DNA from: Verrucomicrobiota bacterium
GTDB taxonomy: Bacteria; Verrucomicrobiota; Verrucomicrobiia; Limisphaerales; AV2
Direction of reading: 5' to 3'
Assembly: GCA_003218935.1 (NCBI GenBank)
Contig: QHPA01000205.1
Coordinates: 1-13,318 of the forward strand
DNA length: 13,318 bases
Below the pieces are notes generated by a model. It had not been told where the DNA came from and did not search any database. It saw nothing but the letters and a program-made list of their open reading frames with translations. The position numbers were made by a program, and so were the translations under genes. This document shows, in pieces, positions 1-7,862 of the stretch; positions within the stretch are counted from its first letter, which is position 1, and each line of letters starts with the position of its first letter.

Positions 1-700
1 CCTGCATGAAGTGACCAATGCCGCGATCGAGCGATGGATCGAACAGAACATAAGGCCCTTCCCATGGACCCCATGGCTTATCGGCGACGCGATAATGGAT
101 CCCGAATGGAGTGAGATGATTATAAGTCATGATCCACTTGTTCGTTCTGTTCCCGTGTGCGTCCACGTAAGGAATGGAAGCAACCGACAATTCGCCGATG
201 CCGCCTTCTGCTTCGGGCGGCAACCAGGGCTGATCAAAAAGGCATGTGGCATCAGATTCATTTGTGCTCCAGCGCACGAAGTTGCCTGCGCCATTGGTCA
301 CCGCGTAACTCCATGCGGTCGGGTCTTCGATTGCGTTGAGCGGGAGAAAAGCCAAGTACGGATTGCTCTTGTGATACAAGCCGCTGCCCCACAGCAGTAC
401 GCCTTCACCCTTTCCGATTTCTTGGATGAGGTCGTGGAAGCCGGCATTTGTCACAACGACTGGCGCGATGTTGATGAATTTACCTTTGTTCGTAAATGAA
501 GGGCAAATTTCAGGGCGGCAGGAAACATCGTAAAGGTAATCGAACCAGCCCTCGGGGTTGTCGAAACGATTCAGCTTTGTCAGAACGGAGCTTCCCATGT
601 TACAATCGTTAGTGCCCACCGGATAACGATCTGTCGAGAAGAAGACATACATTTGCCCATTGGCGCTGAAGCCGCTCAACGGTACTACACATGTCTGCTG
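1..700 (-). pseudogene. C-terminal part of DUF4185 protein, after an in-frame TGA; cut by window edge
   Basis: Reading the minus strand in the same frame as the upstream fragment, directly after the TGA at 701-703, gives about 233 further codons without a stop. They look like the body of a DUF4185 domain: FSANGQMYVFFSTDRYPVG near the start, then ICPSFTNKGKFINIAPVV, LLWGSGLYHKSNPYLAFLPL, IGELSVASIPYVD, NKWIMTYNHLTPFGIHYRVA and LFDPSLDRGIGHFMQ at the window edge. DUF4185 proteins are secreted propeller-like proteins, and some members are described as endo-D-arabinanases (family GH183). Which substrate this one would act on cannot be told. It has no start or signal peptide of its own; the first internal ATG is at 652. 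I read it as the continuation of the gene at 701-1354, interrupted by a stop. The real C-terminus lies beyond position 1. Confidence 0.75.
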
Positions 701-1354
701 TCAGATGACCCTTGGCACACCCGGCGGAACGTGGATGTTCGGCGTACCATAATATCCGTCATCGGCTGTGATGAAGTTAAGGGACACCGGTTTTTCCGGA
801 TCGGTGTCGGCTGGAATCCACGCCACGCTATCGGTATCCTTGGGGCGCTTCTCATGGGCATTGAACGATGGGATGGTATCGCCAAACAGGAAATAAATCC
901 GATCCCCATGCTCGAACGAGGAACCCAGGTCAGTCCCCAGCACTCCGAATCTCGTTACCGTCTGGCCGGGAGTGCTCACCTGCCACTCGTAATCGGTCTC
1001 CCCGGTCAGTTGCCACAACCGCTGAGTGCCGAGCGGTTGCCCACTCTGCGCTGCACCATCCTGCGTCGTGAGCTTCAGGTTCTTGTTGATGATGAGCGGG
1101 AGAGGCCCGGTTTCTGGGTAAGTAATGGTGAAAGCGTTCGTGTATTGGTATCCCCGCAAGACCAGCGTGCTCCCCGCAGGCGCGGCCGCCGCAGCGCTCG
1201 ACAGCGTGGGATATGGATGATCCGGGGTGCCATTGCTGGGACCGAAGTTTCCGGGATCAACGTAAATGTTCTGTGCATGCACCGGCGCCGCGACGCGACC
1301 GAGCACGAGAGTCAACAGCAGCGTCCAACGCGAGGCTTGGAGAATCAATCGCAT
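701..1354 (-). pseudogene. Secreted DUF4185 protein, N-terminal part ending at a premature TGA
   Basis: The 217 codons start with a clear Sec signal peptide (residues 1-27, hydrophobic core TLLLTLVLG, cleavage after VHA). Next is a short segment, NIYVDPGNFGPSNGTPDHPY, like the opening of right-handed beta-helix (DUF1565-type) proteins, up to about residue 100. The start of a DUF4185 domain follows (RFGVLGTDLGSSFEHGDRIY then FLFGDT, about 135-160). The frame stops at TGA 701-703 just after PPGVPRVI, yet the DUF4185 domain continues in the same frame below. I chose the ATG at 1354 because GGAG lies about 6 bases upstream and the signal peptide begins there; another ATG at 1366 adds four residues. 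It starts 19 bp after the kelch gene stops, so it is probably co-transcribed. The stop could be a real mutation, an error, or the result of two compensating indels, since the neighbouring frame reads CQGSSDSRHV across this spot. Confidence 0.75.
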
Positions 1355-1373
1355 CCTGGTCTCCATGCGTGCC

Positions 1374-3206
1374 TTATTCTGTAGGTCGGAGCCGGAAGAA
1401 TTTTCCAGCTCCGACCGGCGCAATATCAAACGGACTGTTTGCGCCGGGCACCGCGACCCAATTGCTTGTCACCACGTCGGAATGTTCGAGAACGATGTTC
1501 GATGAGCCCCAGAGCAGATCGAAGGCCGGAGCGATTCGGAAAATCTGCAATTTCGGATTCAGCGTGAGAATCGCCGGCGAGCTTTGAACGGCGTCGCGAC
1601 CAGCCGACACCTGCGCCTGATACTGTCCTGCATCGGCAGCGCCAACATTAGCGATTTGCAGCGCCGCACTCTGCGCGCCGGAAATGCGTCCGCCGTCCGT
1701 GAGAGGCTGATTTCCAAATGACCATTGGTAATTCAAAGCGGTTCCTTTCGGGCCGCTCGCAGCGACGCGAAACACCGCAGTGTCGCCCGGCGCGCGGTAT
1801 TGGCTCAACGGTTGTTCGTTGATGACGAGTCGCTCGACCGCCAACAGCTCCCAGGTTTCGTTGCCGACCGGTTGACTGGCGCCGGGGTCGTACAAGCCGC
1901 CCATGGTGACTACGGCATGGCGTCGCGAATCATATGCCGCCGCAAGTCTCATGCGTCCGGACGGCGTGGGAGGGCTTCTGAGGATTTCGATTGGATAGGC
2001 GTCTTCCAGAAGCAACCGGTTAAAGCGAATTAAATCCGGCCCTTTAGGATTGAGCCGCTGAAGGACAAGCGTCTCGACCGAGAGATTCACGCCAGCGAAG
2101 CGGGACGCGTCGAAGATCGAACTGCCTTTTATGATGTTACTCAGGTTGGTGCGCAGAACGGACTTAGTCTCATCGGAGGTTGCATTCGGGTTGGCAAGAG
2201 TTTGTTGTGTGTCCGGAGGAAATTGGTTCCAGAGGAAAAGCGAAACAGGATCGGCGTGAGCGTTCAGCATCGCGAGGAAATTGGAGAGGTTGATGAATTC
2301 GCCGCCAGAAAAAAGCGAACCTTGCCCGGCGTCTGGCAAAACTGACCAGCTCCCCGAAGCGCTTGTGCCCGATTTGAGAAACGCCGTTGTGTTGCCGCCA
2401 AAGAAATTCTGGTATCCGTTCTGCCCGCCGAAATAGACGAACTGCTGGCCGAAGTCGTCAAAGACCATTGCTCCGTATGCGGGACTGTAGATCGTTGGAG
2501 TAAAGCCTGCCCCGCGGCTGTGCCAGTCATGGCCGTCCCAGGACCAGAAAAATCCTAGCGTGAAACCGTCGGTGGTTGGTCCGTAGAAGATCTCGCGCGC
2601 AACACTATCGTACGCCATGCTGCCGGCGTCCTGACTGTAGTTGGAAGCGGGTCCGTTCGTCGGAGTAAAACCTTTCCATGAAACGCCATCCCATTCCCAT
2701 ACGTTCCCAAAGTCCCCGGAACTGAAGCCGCCGAACATCACCGTGACACCTCGGGATTCGTCGTAAGCCATCGTGTGGCTAATGCGGGCAACCGGCCCGT
2801 TGGTTGCACGGAATTGCCAGCGCAAACCGTCCCATTCCCACGTGTCGCCGAAGAAAAAATCGCCACCTCCCGGGCTGGCGCTGCGTCCGCCGAACATCAC
2901 CACACGGCCACGGCGGCTATCGTAAGCCATTGCATGTTGCAGGCGGCCTGCCGGGGTATCGCCATAGTTGGGAACCCAGTAGCCATTCCCATCCTGGTGC
3001 CAGGCGTTGGAGGAATTGTAAGTCGTTCGCTGCCGCCATTGGGCGCCATTCCATTCCCAGACCTCGCCGAAACCCACGTAGCCGACATTAGGAACGGCCT
3101 GCCCGCCACCGTACATCACGGTGACGCCGCGCGCGCTGTCGTAAGCCATCGCATGACCAAACCGCGCCGGTGGACCACTGGTGTCGCGCAGAACCCATTG
3201 CGGCAT
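1374..3206 (-). CDS. Kelch-repeat protein with C-terminal Ig-like domain (5' end disrupted)
   Basis: From the first in-frame ATG this gives 610 residues. Kelch/galactose-oxidase-type repeats run over residues 1-280, each a variant of HAMAYDSxRGxxVMFGG followed by DTWEWDGxxW (about 17-57, 90-131, 143-177, 196-228, 243-262). A helical, leucine-rich stretch (about 285-412) interrupts them, and a last repeat follows (LAAAYDSRRHAVVTMGG, about 421-455). An Ig-like domain covers about 462-550 (LNYQWSFGNQPLTDGGRISG, then ADAGQYQAQVS). The tail at 551-610 (NWVAVPGANSP, FFRLRP) is a short beta segment often found at the end of verrucomicrobial secreted proteins. Likely role: extracellular binding or adhesion; no enzyme motif is visible. 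Translation from 3206 would leave no signal peptide. The same frame stays open upstream to 3374 with a mature-protein-like sequence, so the true start was probably lost to a frameshift (see 3207-3355). Confidence 0.75.
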   Translation of the reverse strand: MPQWVLRDTSGPPARFGHAMAYDSARGVTVMYGGGQAVPNVGYVGFGEVWEWNGAQWRQRTTYNSSNAWHQDGNGYWVPNYGDTPAGRLQHAMAYDSRRGRVVMFGGRSASPGGGDFFFGDTWEWDGLRWQFRATNGPVARISHTMAYDESRGVTVMFGGFSSGDFGNVWEWDGVSWKGFTPTNGPASNYSQDAGSMAYDSVAREIFYGPTTDGFTLGFFWSWDGHDWHSRGAGFTPTIYSPAYGAMVFDDFGQQFVYFGGQNGYQNFFGGNTTAFLKSGTSASGSWSVLPDAGQGSLFSGGEFINLSNFLAMLNAHADPVSLFLWNQFPPDTQQTLANPNATSDETKSVLRTNLSNIIKGSSIFDASRFAGVNLSVETLVLQRLNPKGPDLIRFNRLLLEDAYPIEILRSPPTPSGRMRLAAAYDSRRHAVVTMGGLYDPGASQPVGNETWELLAVERLVINEQPLSQYRAPGDTAVFRVAASGPKGTALNYQWSFGNQPLTDGGRISGAQSAALQIANVGAADAGQYQAQVSAGRDAVQSSPAILTLNPKLQIFRIAPAFDLLWGSSNIVLEHSDVVTSNWVAVPGANSPFDIAPVGAGKFFRLRPTE

Positions 3207-3355
3207 GGTGAACGCCGCGATGCCCGGCCAGAAACCACTTTCGAGCGTGTAAGGTCCGCCACTCAGCTCAACACCTGCGGCGGGCTCACCGATAACGCTA
3301 TCAATAGAATAGCCACCGCCCGTAAGCGTGCCGACGCAATAGAAATCGTTTTCAT
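3207..3355 (-). pseudogene. Displaced 5' end of the kelch gene: signal peptide in a different frame
   Basis: ATG at 3355, 19 bp after the preceding gene's stop, opens a short frame that reads as a signal peptide: MKTISIASARLRA, then VAILLIALSVSPPQVLS, stopping at TGA 3263-3265. The frame of the kelch gene is open over the same bases but has no ATG, GTG or TTG before 3206. It reads TGGGYSIDSVIGEPAAG, then SGGPYTLESGFWPGIAAF. That matches a motif I know from the N-terminus of many verrucomicrobial secreted proteins (GGxYxxxGTIGQPDAG...SGGxYxLxGGFW). So the signal peptide and the mature N-terminus are in different frames and partly overlap. A frameshifting deletion that also removed some residues would explain this. 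No Shine-Dalgarno sequence is seen before 3355. Confidence 0.5.
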
Positions 3356-3374
3356 AACATCGTTGGCAGTTGCG

Positions 3375-5780
3375 TCAATGAATCCTGACGACCCCGTTGA
3401 GAGCGTTGAGCGTGGCGCACTGAGTCAATGTGATTGGCCCAACGGCATAGTCTCCGCTCTGAATGTTGACAAACCGAGCGGCCCCACTTGGCGGAACGTT
3501 CAATCCTTGAAGAAGCGTGTGAAAAGGATTCTCCAACGTGCCATCTTGCGTTGCCGAAGTGCTATTGCCGTCCACGTAAATTCGTTGATATGCCAATTCA
3601 AACACACTGCGGCCATAGGTGCCGACTCGAAGAAGCGAGGGAGTTGCGCTTGGATCGATGGCCAGTGAAGTGCAGTGCACGTTGGGCAGCGCGAAACCGA
3701 GGGGTTGCCATGTTGCTCCGAAGTCCATGCTGCGCTGAACGCCGGTGTCGGTCGCAACAATGATTGCGTGAGGAGAAGTATTGGGATCAATGACCACTGC
3801 ATTCAGCGGCACACCTCGTAAGTTGCTTGAAATGTCCATCCAGCTCGCCCCGTTGTCCACGGTTCGAAACGCCACTCTCGTAGAACTCCCAGAAGGGCGG
3901 AAAACAGCGACAGCCTGACTTGTGTTAGCAGGATCAACCGCGATTCCTGTCACGGGACTGCGAGGGCCACCAGCAATGGCGATGGACGTCCAGTTTGCGT
4001 TCGAGCCTGCTTTGGCATTCGCAGTCCGCTGGACAGTTCCGTCGCCCAATCCAACCCAAATCGTGCTCGAGTCGATAGTTGCTATGCTGAGGTCGTAAAC
4101 CTGGGCAGAAAAAGTACGTATCGCGGTGAAGCTGTTTCCATTGTCAGCGCTCTGGTATAGGATGTTGTCGCTCCCAGCGGCATAGACGAATTGCCCCTTG
4201 GGATCGTAGAACATCAGGAAATTAACGGAAGTCAATCCTTTACCACTTTGTTGCCAACTCGGAGTGCCGCTGGCCCCGCCATCGGTGGTGCTATAGGTTC
4301 CATCGCCCGTGGACACGATGGCATGTCGGGGATCGAGAGGGTCCACGGCGACGGAATTGCCATCGCCTCCCTGACCAAACAGCCAAGGACTCCCGCGACA
4401 GTCCGGCCGATGAACGCTCACGCCCAAGTCTTGGGCAGCGCCGTACGTGTAAAGATTATTTGCCGTACTGTATCTTCCGATGTCGATCTTCCGAAACAAA
4501 ATTGTGGCAAGCGATCCGTTTCCGAAGAAGCAGGCGCTGCTTCCGTTGAGCAACGTCCAACTAGAACCGGAGTTGGTTGTCGTAGCCAGGCCGCCGTCAG
4601 TTCCAGTATAGAATCGAGTTGGCGCAGGCCCCGTGACGTGACTCGGTGGACTGAACACGAGCGCATGCTGATCCGCGTGAACCTTTGACAAGTCAATCCG
4701 GCTGGCCGCAGTAATCCCCGAGACGCCACCATCGGTTACCAGGTAAAGAGCACGCGCTCCAACATAAAGTCGCTTCGCGTCCTGAGGATCCACTCCAACG
4801 GTGCCCCAGTAACCGACGGGCGAGACTTCTATATCGCTGGTATTTACGCTGACGTTGGTCCAGCTTAGACCCAAATTAACAGACTTAAATACTCCGGTGT
4901 TGGCAGGACCCGACAATAGTTGCGCAACGACGTACATGGTGCGCCTGTCTGGCTGCTTGGATTGGGCGAAGGTGATATAGCCCACCGAGGCGGGCGCTCC
5001 TCTGGCAGGAGTAAAGATGTTTGCTCCAGCCGGGAAAGTGGCACCGCTATCTGTGGAAGAGAATATGCCGAAACCCCAGATCGAGACATAGACTGTGGTC
5101 GGGATCGCGGTGTCCACGTCCAGGTCCGTTATGTTCCCGCTAATGATGGGGAGTCCATCGTTATACAGAGGAGGATTACTTCCGAAATTCTGCCCTCCGT
5201 CTATGGATCGGAAGCAGCCGCAAGAGGAAGCCACCAGCAACAGATTTGGCGCAGGCAAAACAAGGCGATTGATGGCGCAGTTGGTAAAGATGCTCGCACC
5301 CAGCACCACCCAAGTTTCACCGCCGTCGCTGGATTTGTAGAGGCCGGCGCCCGAAGAGGCAAATTGGTTTTCGGCGTTGCCCGAGCCGGCATACACGATA
5401 GATGGGTTTCCGGGATCGAGTGCAATGGCTCCGATGTTCAGTGAGGGCAGGAAATCAGTCTTGGGCACCCAGGTCGCTCCTCCGTCTTGAGTCTTCCAAA
5501 GCCCACCACTGTCGGTGGCGATGTAGATGATCTGGTCGCTCGAGCCGAATGGATCAATGACCAGATCACGGACCATCCCGGAATCAGGGCCCTGCCCGTC
5601 GGTGGGATTGGCCGGGTTGATGATCAGCGGAGAAGGCCCGATTTGGAACCAGAACGGGACTGTTGGACAATCGGCGCTTTTGGATGAGACGCTGGAACTG
5701 AAAAAGAAACAGATGCAAAGGAAAGTCAGACATTGAGCCCGGACAGCACCTCGCCACGATGTTGGTTGGGTCGTCGTCAT
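3375..5780 (-). CDS. Secreted BNR/Asp-box beta-propeller protein
   Basis: 801 residues, intact. A hydrophobic N-terminal segment (about 16-33, CLTFLCICFFFSSSVSS) is a signal peptide. The body holds about ten Asp-box motifs (S/T-x-D-x-G-x-x-W/F): KTQDGGATW at 96, KSSDGGETW at 149, RSIDGGQNF at 191, SSTDSGATF at 241, KSVNLGLSW at 299, TTTNSGSSW at 400, one near 497, QSADNGNSF at 543, RTVDNGASW at 639 and RSMDFGATW at 683. The IAxDPxNPxxVYAG pattern between them is typical of sortilin/VPS10-like and sialidase-like propellers. No sialidase catalytic set is evident, so binding is as likely as hydrolysis. Residues 733-801 are a separate module beginning IYVDGNSTSATQDGTLENPF, like the start of a parallel beta-helix; it ends abruptly with VVRIH. 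It starts 25 bp after the tail-fibre gene and ends 19 bp before ATG 3355. No clear Shine-Dalgarno is seen. Confidence 0.85.
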   Translation of the reverse strand: MTTTQPTSWRGAVRAQCLTFLCICFFFSSSVSSKSADCPTVPFWFQIGPSPLIINPANPTDGQGPDSGMVRDLVIDPFGSSDQIIYIATDSGGLWKTQDGGATWVPKTDFLPSLNIGAIALDPGNPSIVYAGSGNAENQFASSGAGLYKSSDGGETWVVLGASIFTNCAINRLVLPAPNLLLVASSCGCFRSIDGGQNFGSNPPLYNDGLPIISGNITDLDVDTAIPTTVYVSIWGFGIFSSTDSGATFPAGANIFTPARGAPASVGYITFAQSKQPDRRTMYVVAQLLSGPANTGVFKSVNLGLSWTNVSVNTSDIEVSPVGYWGTVGVDPQDAKRLYVGARALYLVTDGGVSGITAASRIDLSKVHADQHALVFSPPSHVTGPAPTRFYTGTDGGLATTTNSGSSWTLLNGSSACFFGNGSLATILFRKIDIGRYSTANNLYTYGAAQDLGVSVHRPDCRGSPWLFGQGGDGNSVAVDPLDPRHAIVSTGDGTYSTTDGGASGTPSWQQSGKGLTSVNFLMFYDPKGQFVYAAGSDNILYQSADNGNSFTAIRTFSAQVYDLSIATIDSSTIWVGLGDGTVQRTANAKAGSNANWTSIAIAGGPRSPVTGIAVDPANTSQAVAVFRPSGSSTRVAFRTVDNGASWMDISSNLRGVPLNAVVIDPNTSPHAIIVATDTGVQRSMDFGATWQPLGFALPNVHCTSLAIDPSATPSLLRVGTYGRSVFELAYQRIYVDGNSTSATQDGTLENPFHTLLQGLNVPPSGAARFVNIQSGDYAVGPITLTQCATLNALNGVVRIH

Positions 5781-5805
5781 TCGCGTCCGATGATGGGCGG
5801 TTATC

Positions 5806-6717
5806 CTACTGCAACGTGACGAGGACGAGTACCGTGCCCGTGCCTTTGCTCAGTCCGCTCATAGCCTTGCCGAGGACCGCTCCACGCGCCCGCAAGTGAT
5901 CTGTCACTTTCATTGCGTGGCCGGGCGTTTCGGAAGTCGTGAGCAAATCGCCGGGTTTAATCGCGCCGAATGATGCATCCGCCTTGACGTAAACCCGCCC
6001 GCTGAGAGCCACGTTCTGCGTGCCATCCATCAAACCTTCCTGGTACAGACTGATGCCCGGATTGACGCCGCGAGCGCCGCTGACCACGCCGGCCACGCGC
6101 TCGTCATAGGCGTGTTGGCTTAGTTTGAGTTTCCCTGGATTGTCCGCGTCAATGACCACCACGGAACCTTTGGCAATTTCAGAGGCCGAAATCTCAAATG
6201 GCTCGGCAATATCTGCCCCACCGGTAATGGTTAGCACTTTGGTTCGCGTCGTGCCGTTCACATCAAGCTTGGCTTGCGGGTCGGCCGTGCCAATGCCCAC
6301 GTTACCGGCGTTGTTGATGACCATGTAGTTGAACGGTCCGTTGCCTGTGAGATAGCTGTCCGTCAGAAAATTCAAACCTCCCCCGAGGGACTGAAGGGCG
6401 TGGCGCGCGTAGCCCGTGTTGCTGTCGTAAAAACTCAAGGACGGACCGCCGCCGATAAGATGAACAAGTTCACCACCGAACGATGCCACGTCGAGCTTGG
6501 CCGCGGGCGTGGCCGAACCGATGCCGATATTGCCATTGGCACCAATCGCCAGCCGATAGGCCGCGGCTGTATCATCATAAACTCCAAAGCCACCCGCTCC
6601 GATGGCGTTGCCTGACCCGGCCGAAAAAAAAGAATATTTGTGGCCGCCCGATATTGCCATTGGCACCAATCGCCAGCCGATAGGCCGCGGCTGTATCATC
6701 ATAAACTCCAAAGCCAC
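5806..6717 (-). pseudogene. C-terminal part of tail-fibre/beta-strand-repeat protein (out of frame with its start)
   Basis: This open frame begins with out-of-frame codons (MALEFMMIQPRP...) inside the second repeat copy and becomes meaningful from GGHKYSFFSAG onward. Two repeats of the type NVGIGTxxPxxKLDV follow (NIGIGSATPAAKLDV, NVGIGTADPQAKLDV), which are common in phage-tail-fibre-like and bacterial surface proteins. The conserved C-terminal domain starts at GGADIAEPFEIS, passes through GSVVVIDADNPGKLKLS and ISLYQEGLMDGTQNVALSGR, and ends GAVLGKAMSGLSKGTGTVLV then LVTLQ. There is no signal peptide and no sensible start. It is the 3' part of the gene that begins at 7480, shifted by the 124-bp duplication. 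Deleting one repeat copy joins it in frame to the 5' part, giving 516 residues in all. Confidence 0.8.
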
Positions 6718-6772
6718 CCGCTCCGATGGCGTTGCCTGACCCGGCCGAAAAAAAAGAATATTTGTGGCCGCC
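6524..6772. repeat. Perfect 124-bp tandem duplication inside the tail-fibre gene
   Basis: Bases 6524-6648 and 6648-6772 are identical over 125 positions with a period of 124. Each unit encodes HKYSFFSAGSGNAIGAGGF through to GANGNI and contains an A8 run (T8 in the coding sense). 124 is not a multiple of 3, so the second unit throws the reading frame off by one. The absence of any mismatch suggests a very recent event, or a misassembly. Confidence 0.95.
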
Positions 6773-7480
6773 GCTGGATGTATTCTCCAACGCCATGCCA
6801 GTGCCGCCGGCGAGATTTCCAGTAAGCTTCAATCCATTGTTGTAGTTTGGCACTCCGGCAATGGTCAGTCTTTCCTGGGGATTATCCAAACCGATGCCCA
6901 CATTGCCTGCGGTGTAATAGGCGTTGTTGGCATTGATCGACCAGACGCCGCCGCCCCCGCCGGCAGTGGAAAGGGTCAACGTGTTGCCGTTGGGTGTGAG
7001 CGACAGCGGCGCGACCGCAGCCAGCACGATGTCGTCGTGGAGTCGGTTGAGACTTTTGACCACGGAACCCGCGGCAATGCTGTCTGCCACGCCCGCAACC
7101 TGAGCGCGGATCGAATAGGGCAAAGACGTTAATTCCAGCCGCTGATCCAGCGTCTTGAAGTTTCCGTTGCCCGCCGGTCTCACACTGACTTCCAACCATC
7201 GAGCAGGACCGGTGAAGACTCCAACGCCGAAGTCAAGGCGGGTGATTACGAACAGACCGTTGACAACGTCAACCGCATCCATCGGCAGCGGGCCGGCAAC
7301 GGGATTGCCGCCGGCGGCCGCGGCATAGATGGAAAACCGGAAGTCGTACGCGCCATTGACGGGAGTGCCGTTAGCGTTGAGCCGGCCCTGATAAGTGAAT
7401 GCCGTGCCTTGCGCGTGCGCCAAAGTCGCGGCACTCAGGATCGCCAGAAACAGGGAATAGAGCGTCGGTTTTGCTTTCAT
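6575..7480 (-). pseudogene. N-terminal part of secreted tail-fibre/beta-strand-repeat protein, frameshifted
   Basis: The 301-codon frame starts with a Sec signal peptide (MKAKPTLYSLFLAILSAATL, cleavage after AHA at about 23). A domain beginning GTAFTYQGRLNANGTPVNG comes next; this opening is typical of a widespread family of secreted bacterial proteins that end in tail-fibre-like repeats. A glycine run (174-178) leads to the first NVGIGxxxPxxRLTI repeat (193-207). Residues up to 278 make sense; the last 23 (RPQIFFFFGRVRQ...) are read out of frame because the 124-bp duplication shifts the frame at 6647-6649. It is the first gene of the secreted cassette and follows a 382-bp intergenic region. 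No Shine-Dalgarno is seen; a TTTTAAT tract just before the ATG could be part of a promoter. The product as encoded would lack the conserved C-terminal domain. Confidence 0.8.
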
Positions 7481-7605
7481 AGCTATTAAAAGGAAGCTTT
7501 CACTCCCTTACCTAAGAAACGGCCCGGCGGGATTACAAAGAAACTGCCATCGAGATTGGCTGGCGCTATGTCCTCAGCCCGGCAAAGCGGGGACCGAAAC
7601 GATGC

Positions 7606-7624
7606 GCGCGCCGTCCCGGCGCGC
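7606..7624. other. GC-rich hairpin, possible transcription end or mRNA structure
   Basis: GCGCGCCG and CGGCGCGC form a perfect 8-bp stem with a 3-base loop (TCC). It lies about 240 bp past the kinase stop in the direction of transcription. No T-run follows it on either strand, so it is not a classical intrinsic terminator; its role is unknown. Confidence 0.4.
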
Positions 7625-7783
7625 AGCGGGCGAGACCGGTCGCGAGCCTTCGGGTCAAGCCAACCGCTTTCGTGGTTTCGTGGCTGCTGCGACAGGAGGA
7701 CCGGTCGCGCTCCGAGAAATCTGCGCGAGAATGACAGACTTTCGGATATAATATGTTCAGTCCGGCAAAGCCAAAACCTGGGT

Positions 7784-7798
7784 AGGACGCAGCGTCCT
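7784..7798. other. Short perfect palindrome AGGACGC-A-GCGTCCT
   Basis: Two 7-bp arms surround one base, 65 bp after the kinase stop. It may be a protein-binding site, a small RNA hairpin, or part of a dispersed repeat. There is only one copy in this window. Confidence 0.35.
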
Positions 7799-7862
7799 CA
7801 GCATGCCATTTGTCCGGTCAACAATCGTGAGCAGCGGGGAAGGCTGTCGTCCGTCGGCTTGG

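Larger units (their letters stand above)
7481..7862. other. Intergenic region between kinase and secreted-protein cassette
   Basis: I see no convincing gene in these 382 bp. They hold a strong GC hairpin (7606-7624), a short palindrome (7784-7798), an 11-bp direct repeat GACCGGTCGCG (7634-7644 and 7699-7709), and an imperfect direct repeat CAGYCCGGCAAAGC (7575-7588 and 7758-7771). TATAAT on the plus strand (7747-7752) has no good -35. The promoter of the secreted-protein cassette should lie here. The nearest candidate is an AT-rich TTTTAAT close to the start at 7480, without a clear -35 box. No T-tract terminator follows the kinase stop, so read-through from the kinase is possible. Confidence 0.5.

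Noticed and set aside
701..703. TGA read as an amino acid (selenocysteine or recoded TGA)
   Set aside because: No SECIS-like hairpin is evident after it, the position is not a known redox site, and the BNR gene uses TGA as a normal stop.
653..1384. 243-codon plus-strand open frame
   Set aside because: It is antisense to the DUF4185 gene, has no signal peptide or domain, and its product is Arg-rich as shadow frames often are.
2775..3668. 297-codon plus-strand open frame
   Set aside because: It crosses the boundary between two real minus-strand genes and its product looks like shadow translation.
7747..7752. Perfect TATAAT on the plus strand as an antisense promoter against the kinase gene
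   Set aside because: No -35 box at 16-18 bp; ATGACA at 7731 is only 10 bp away.
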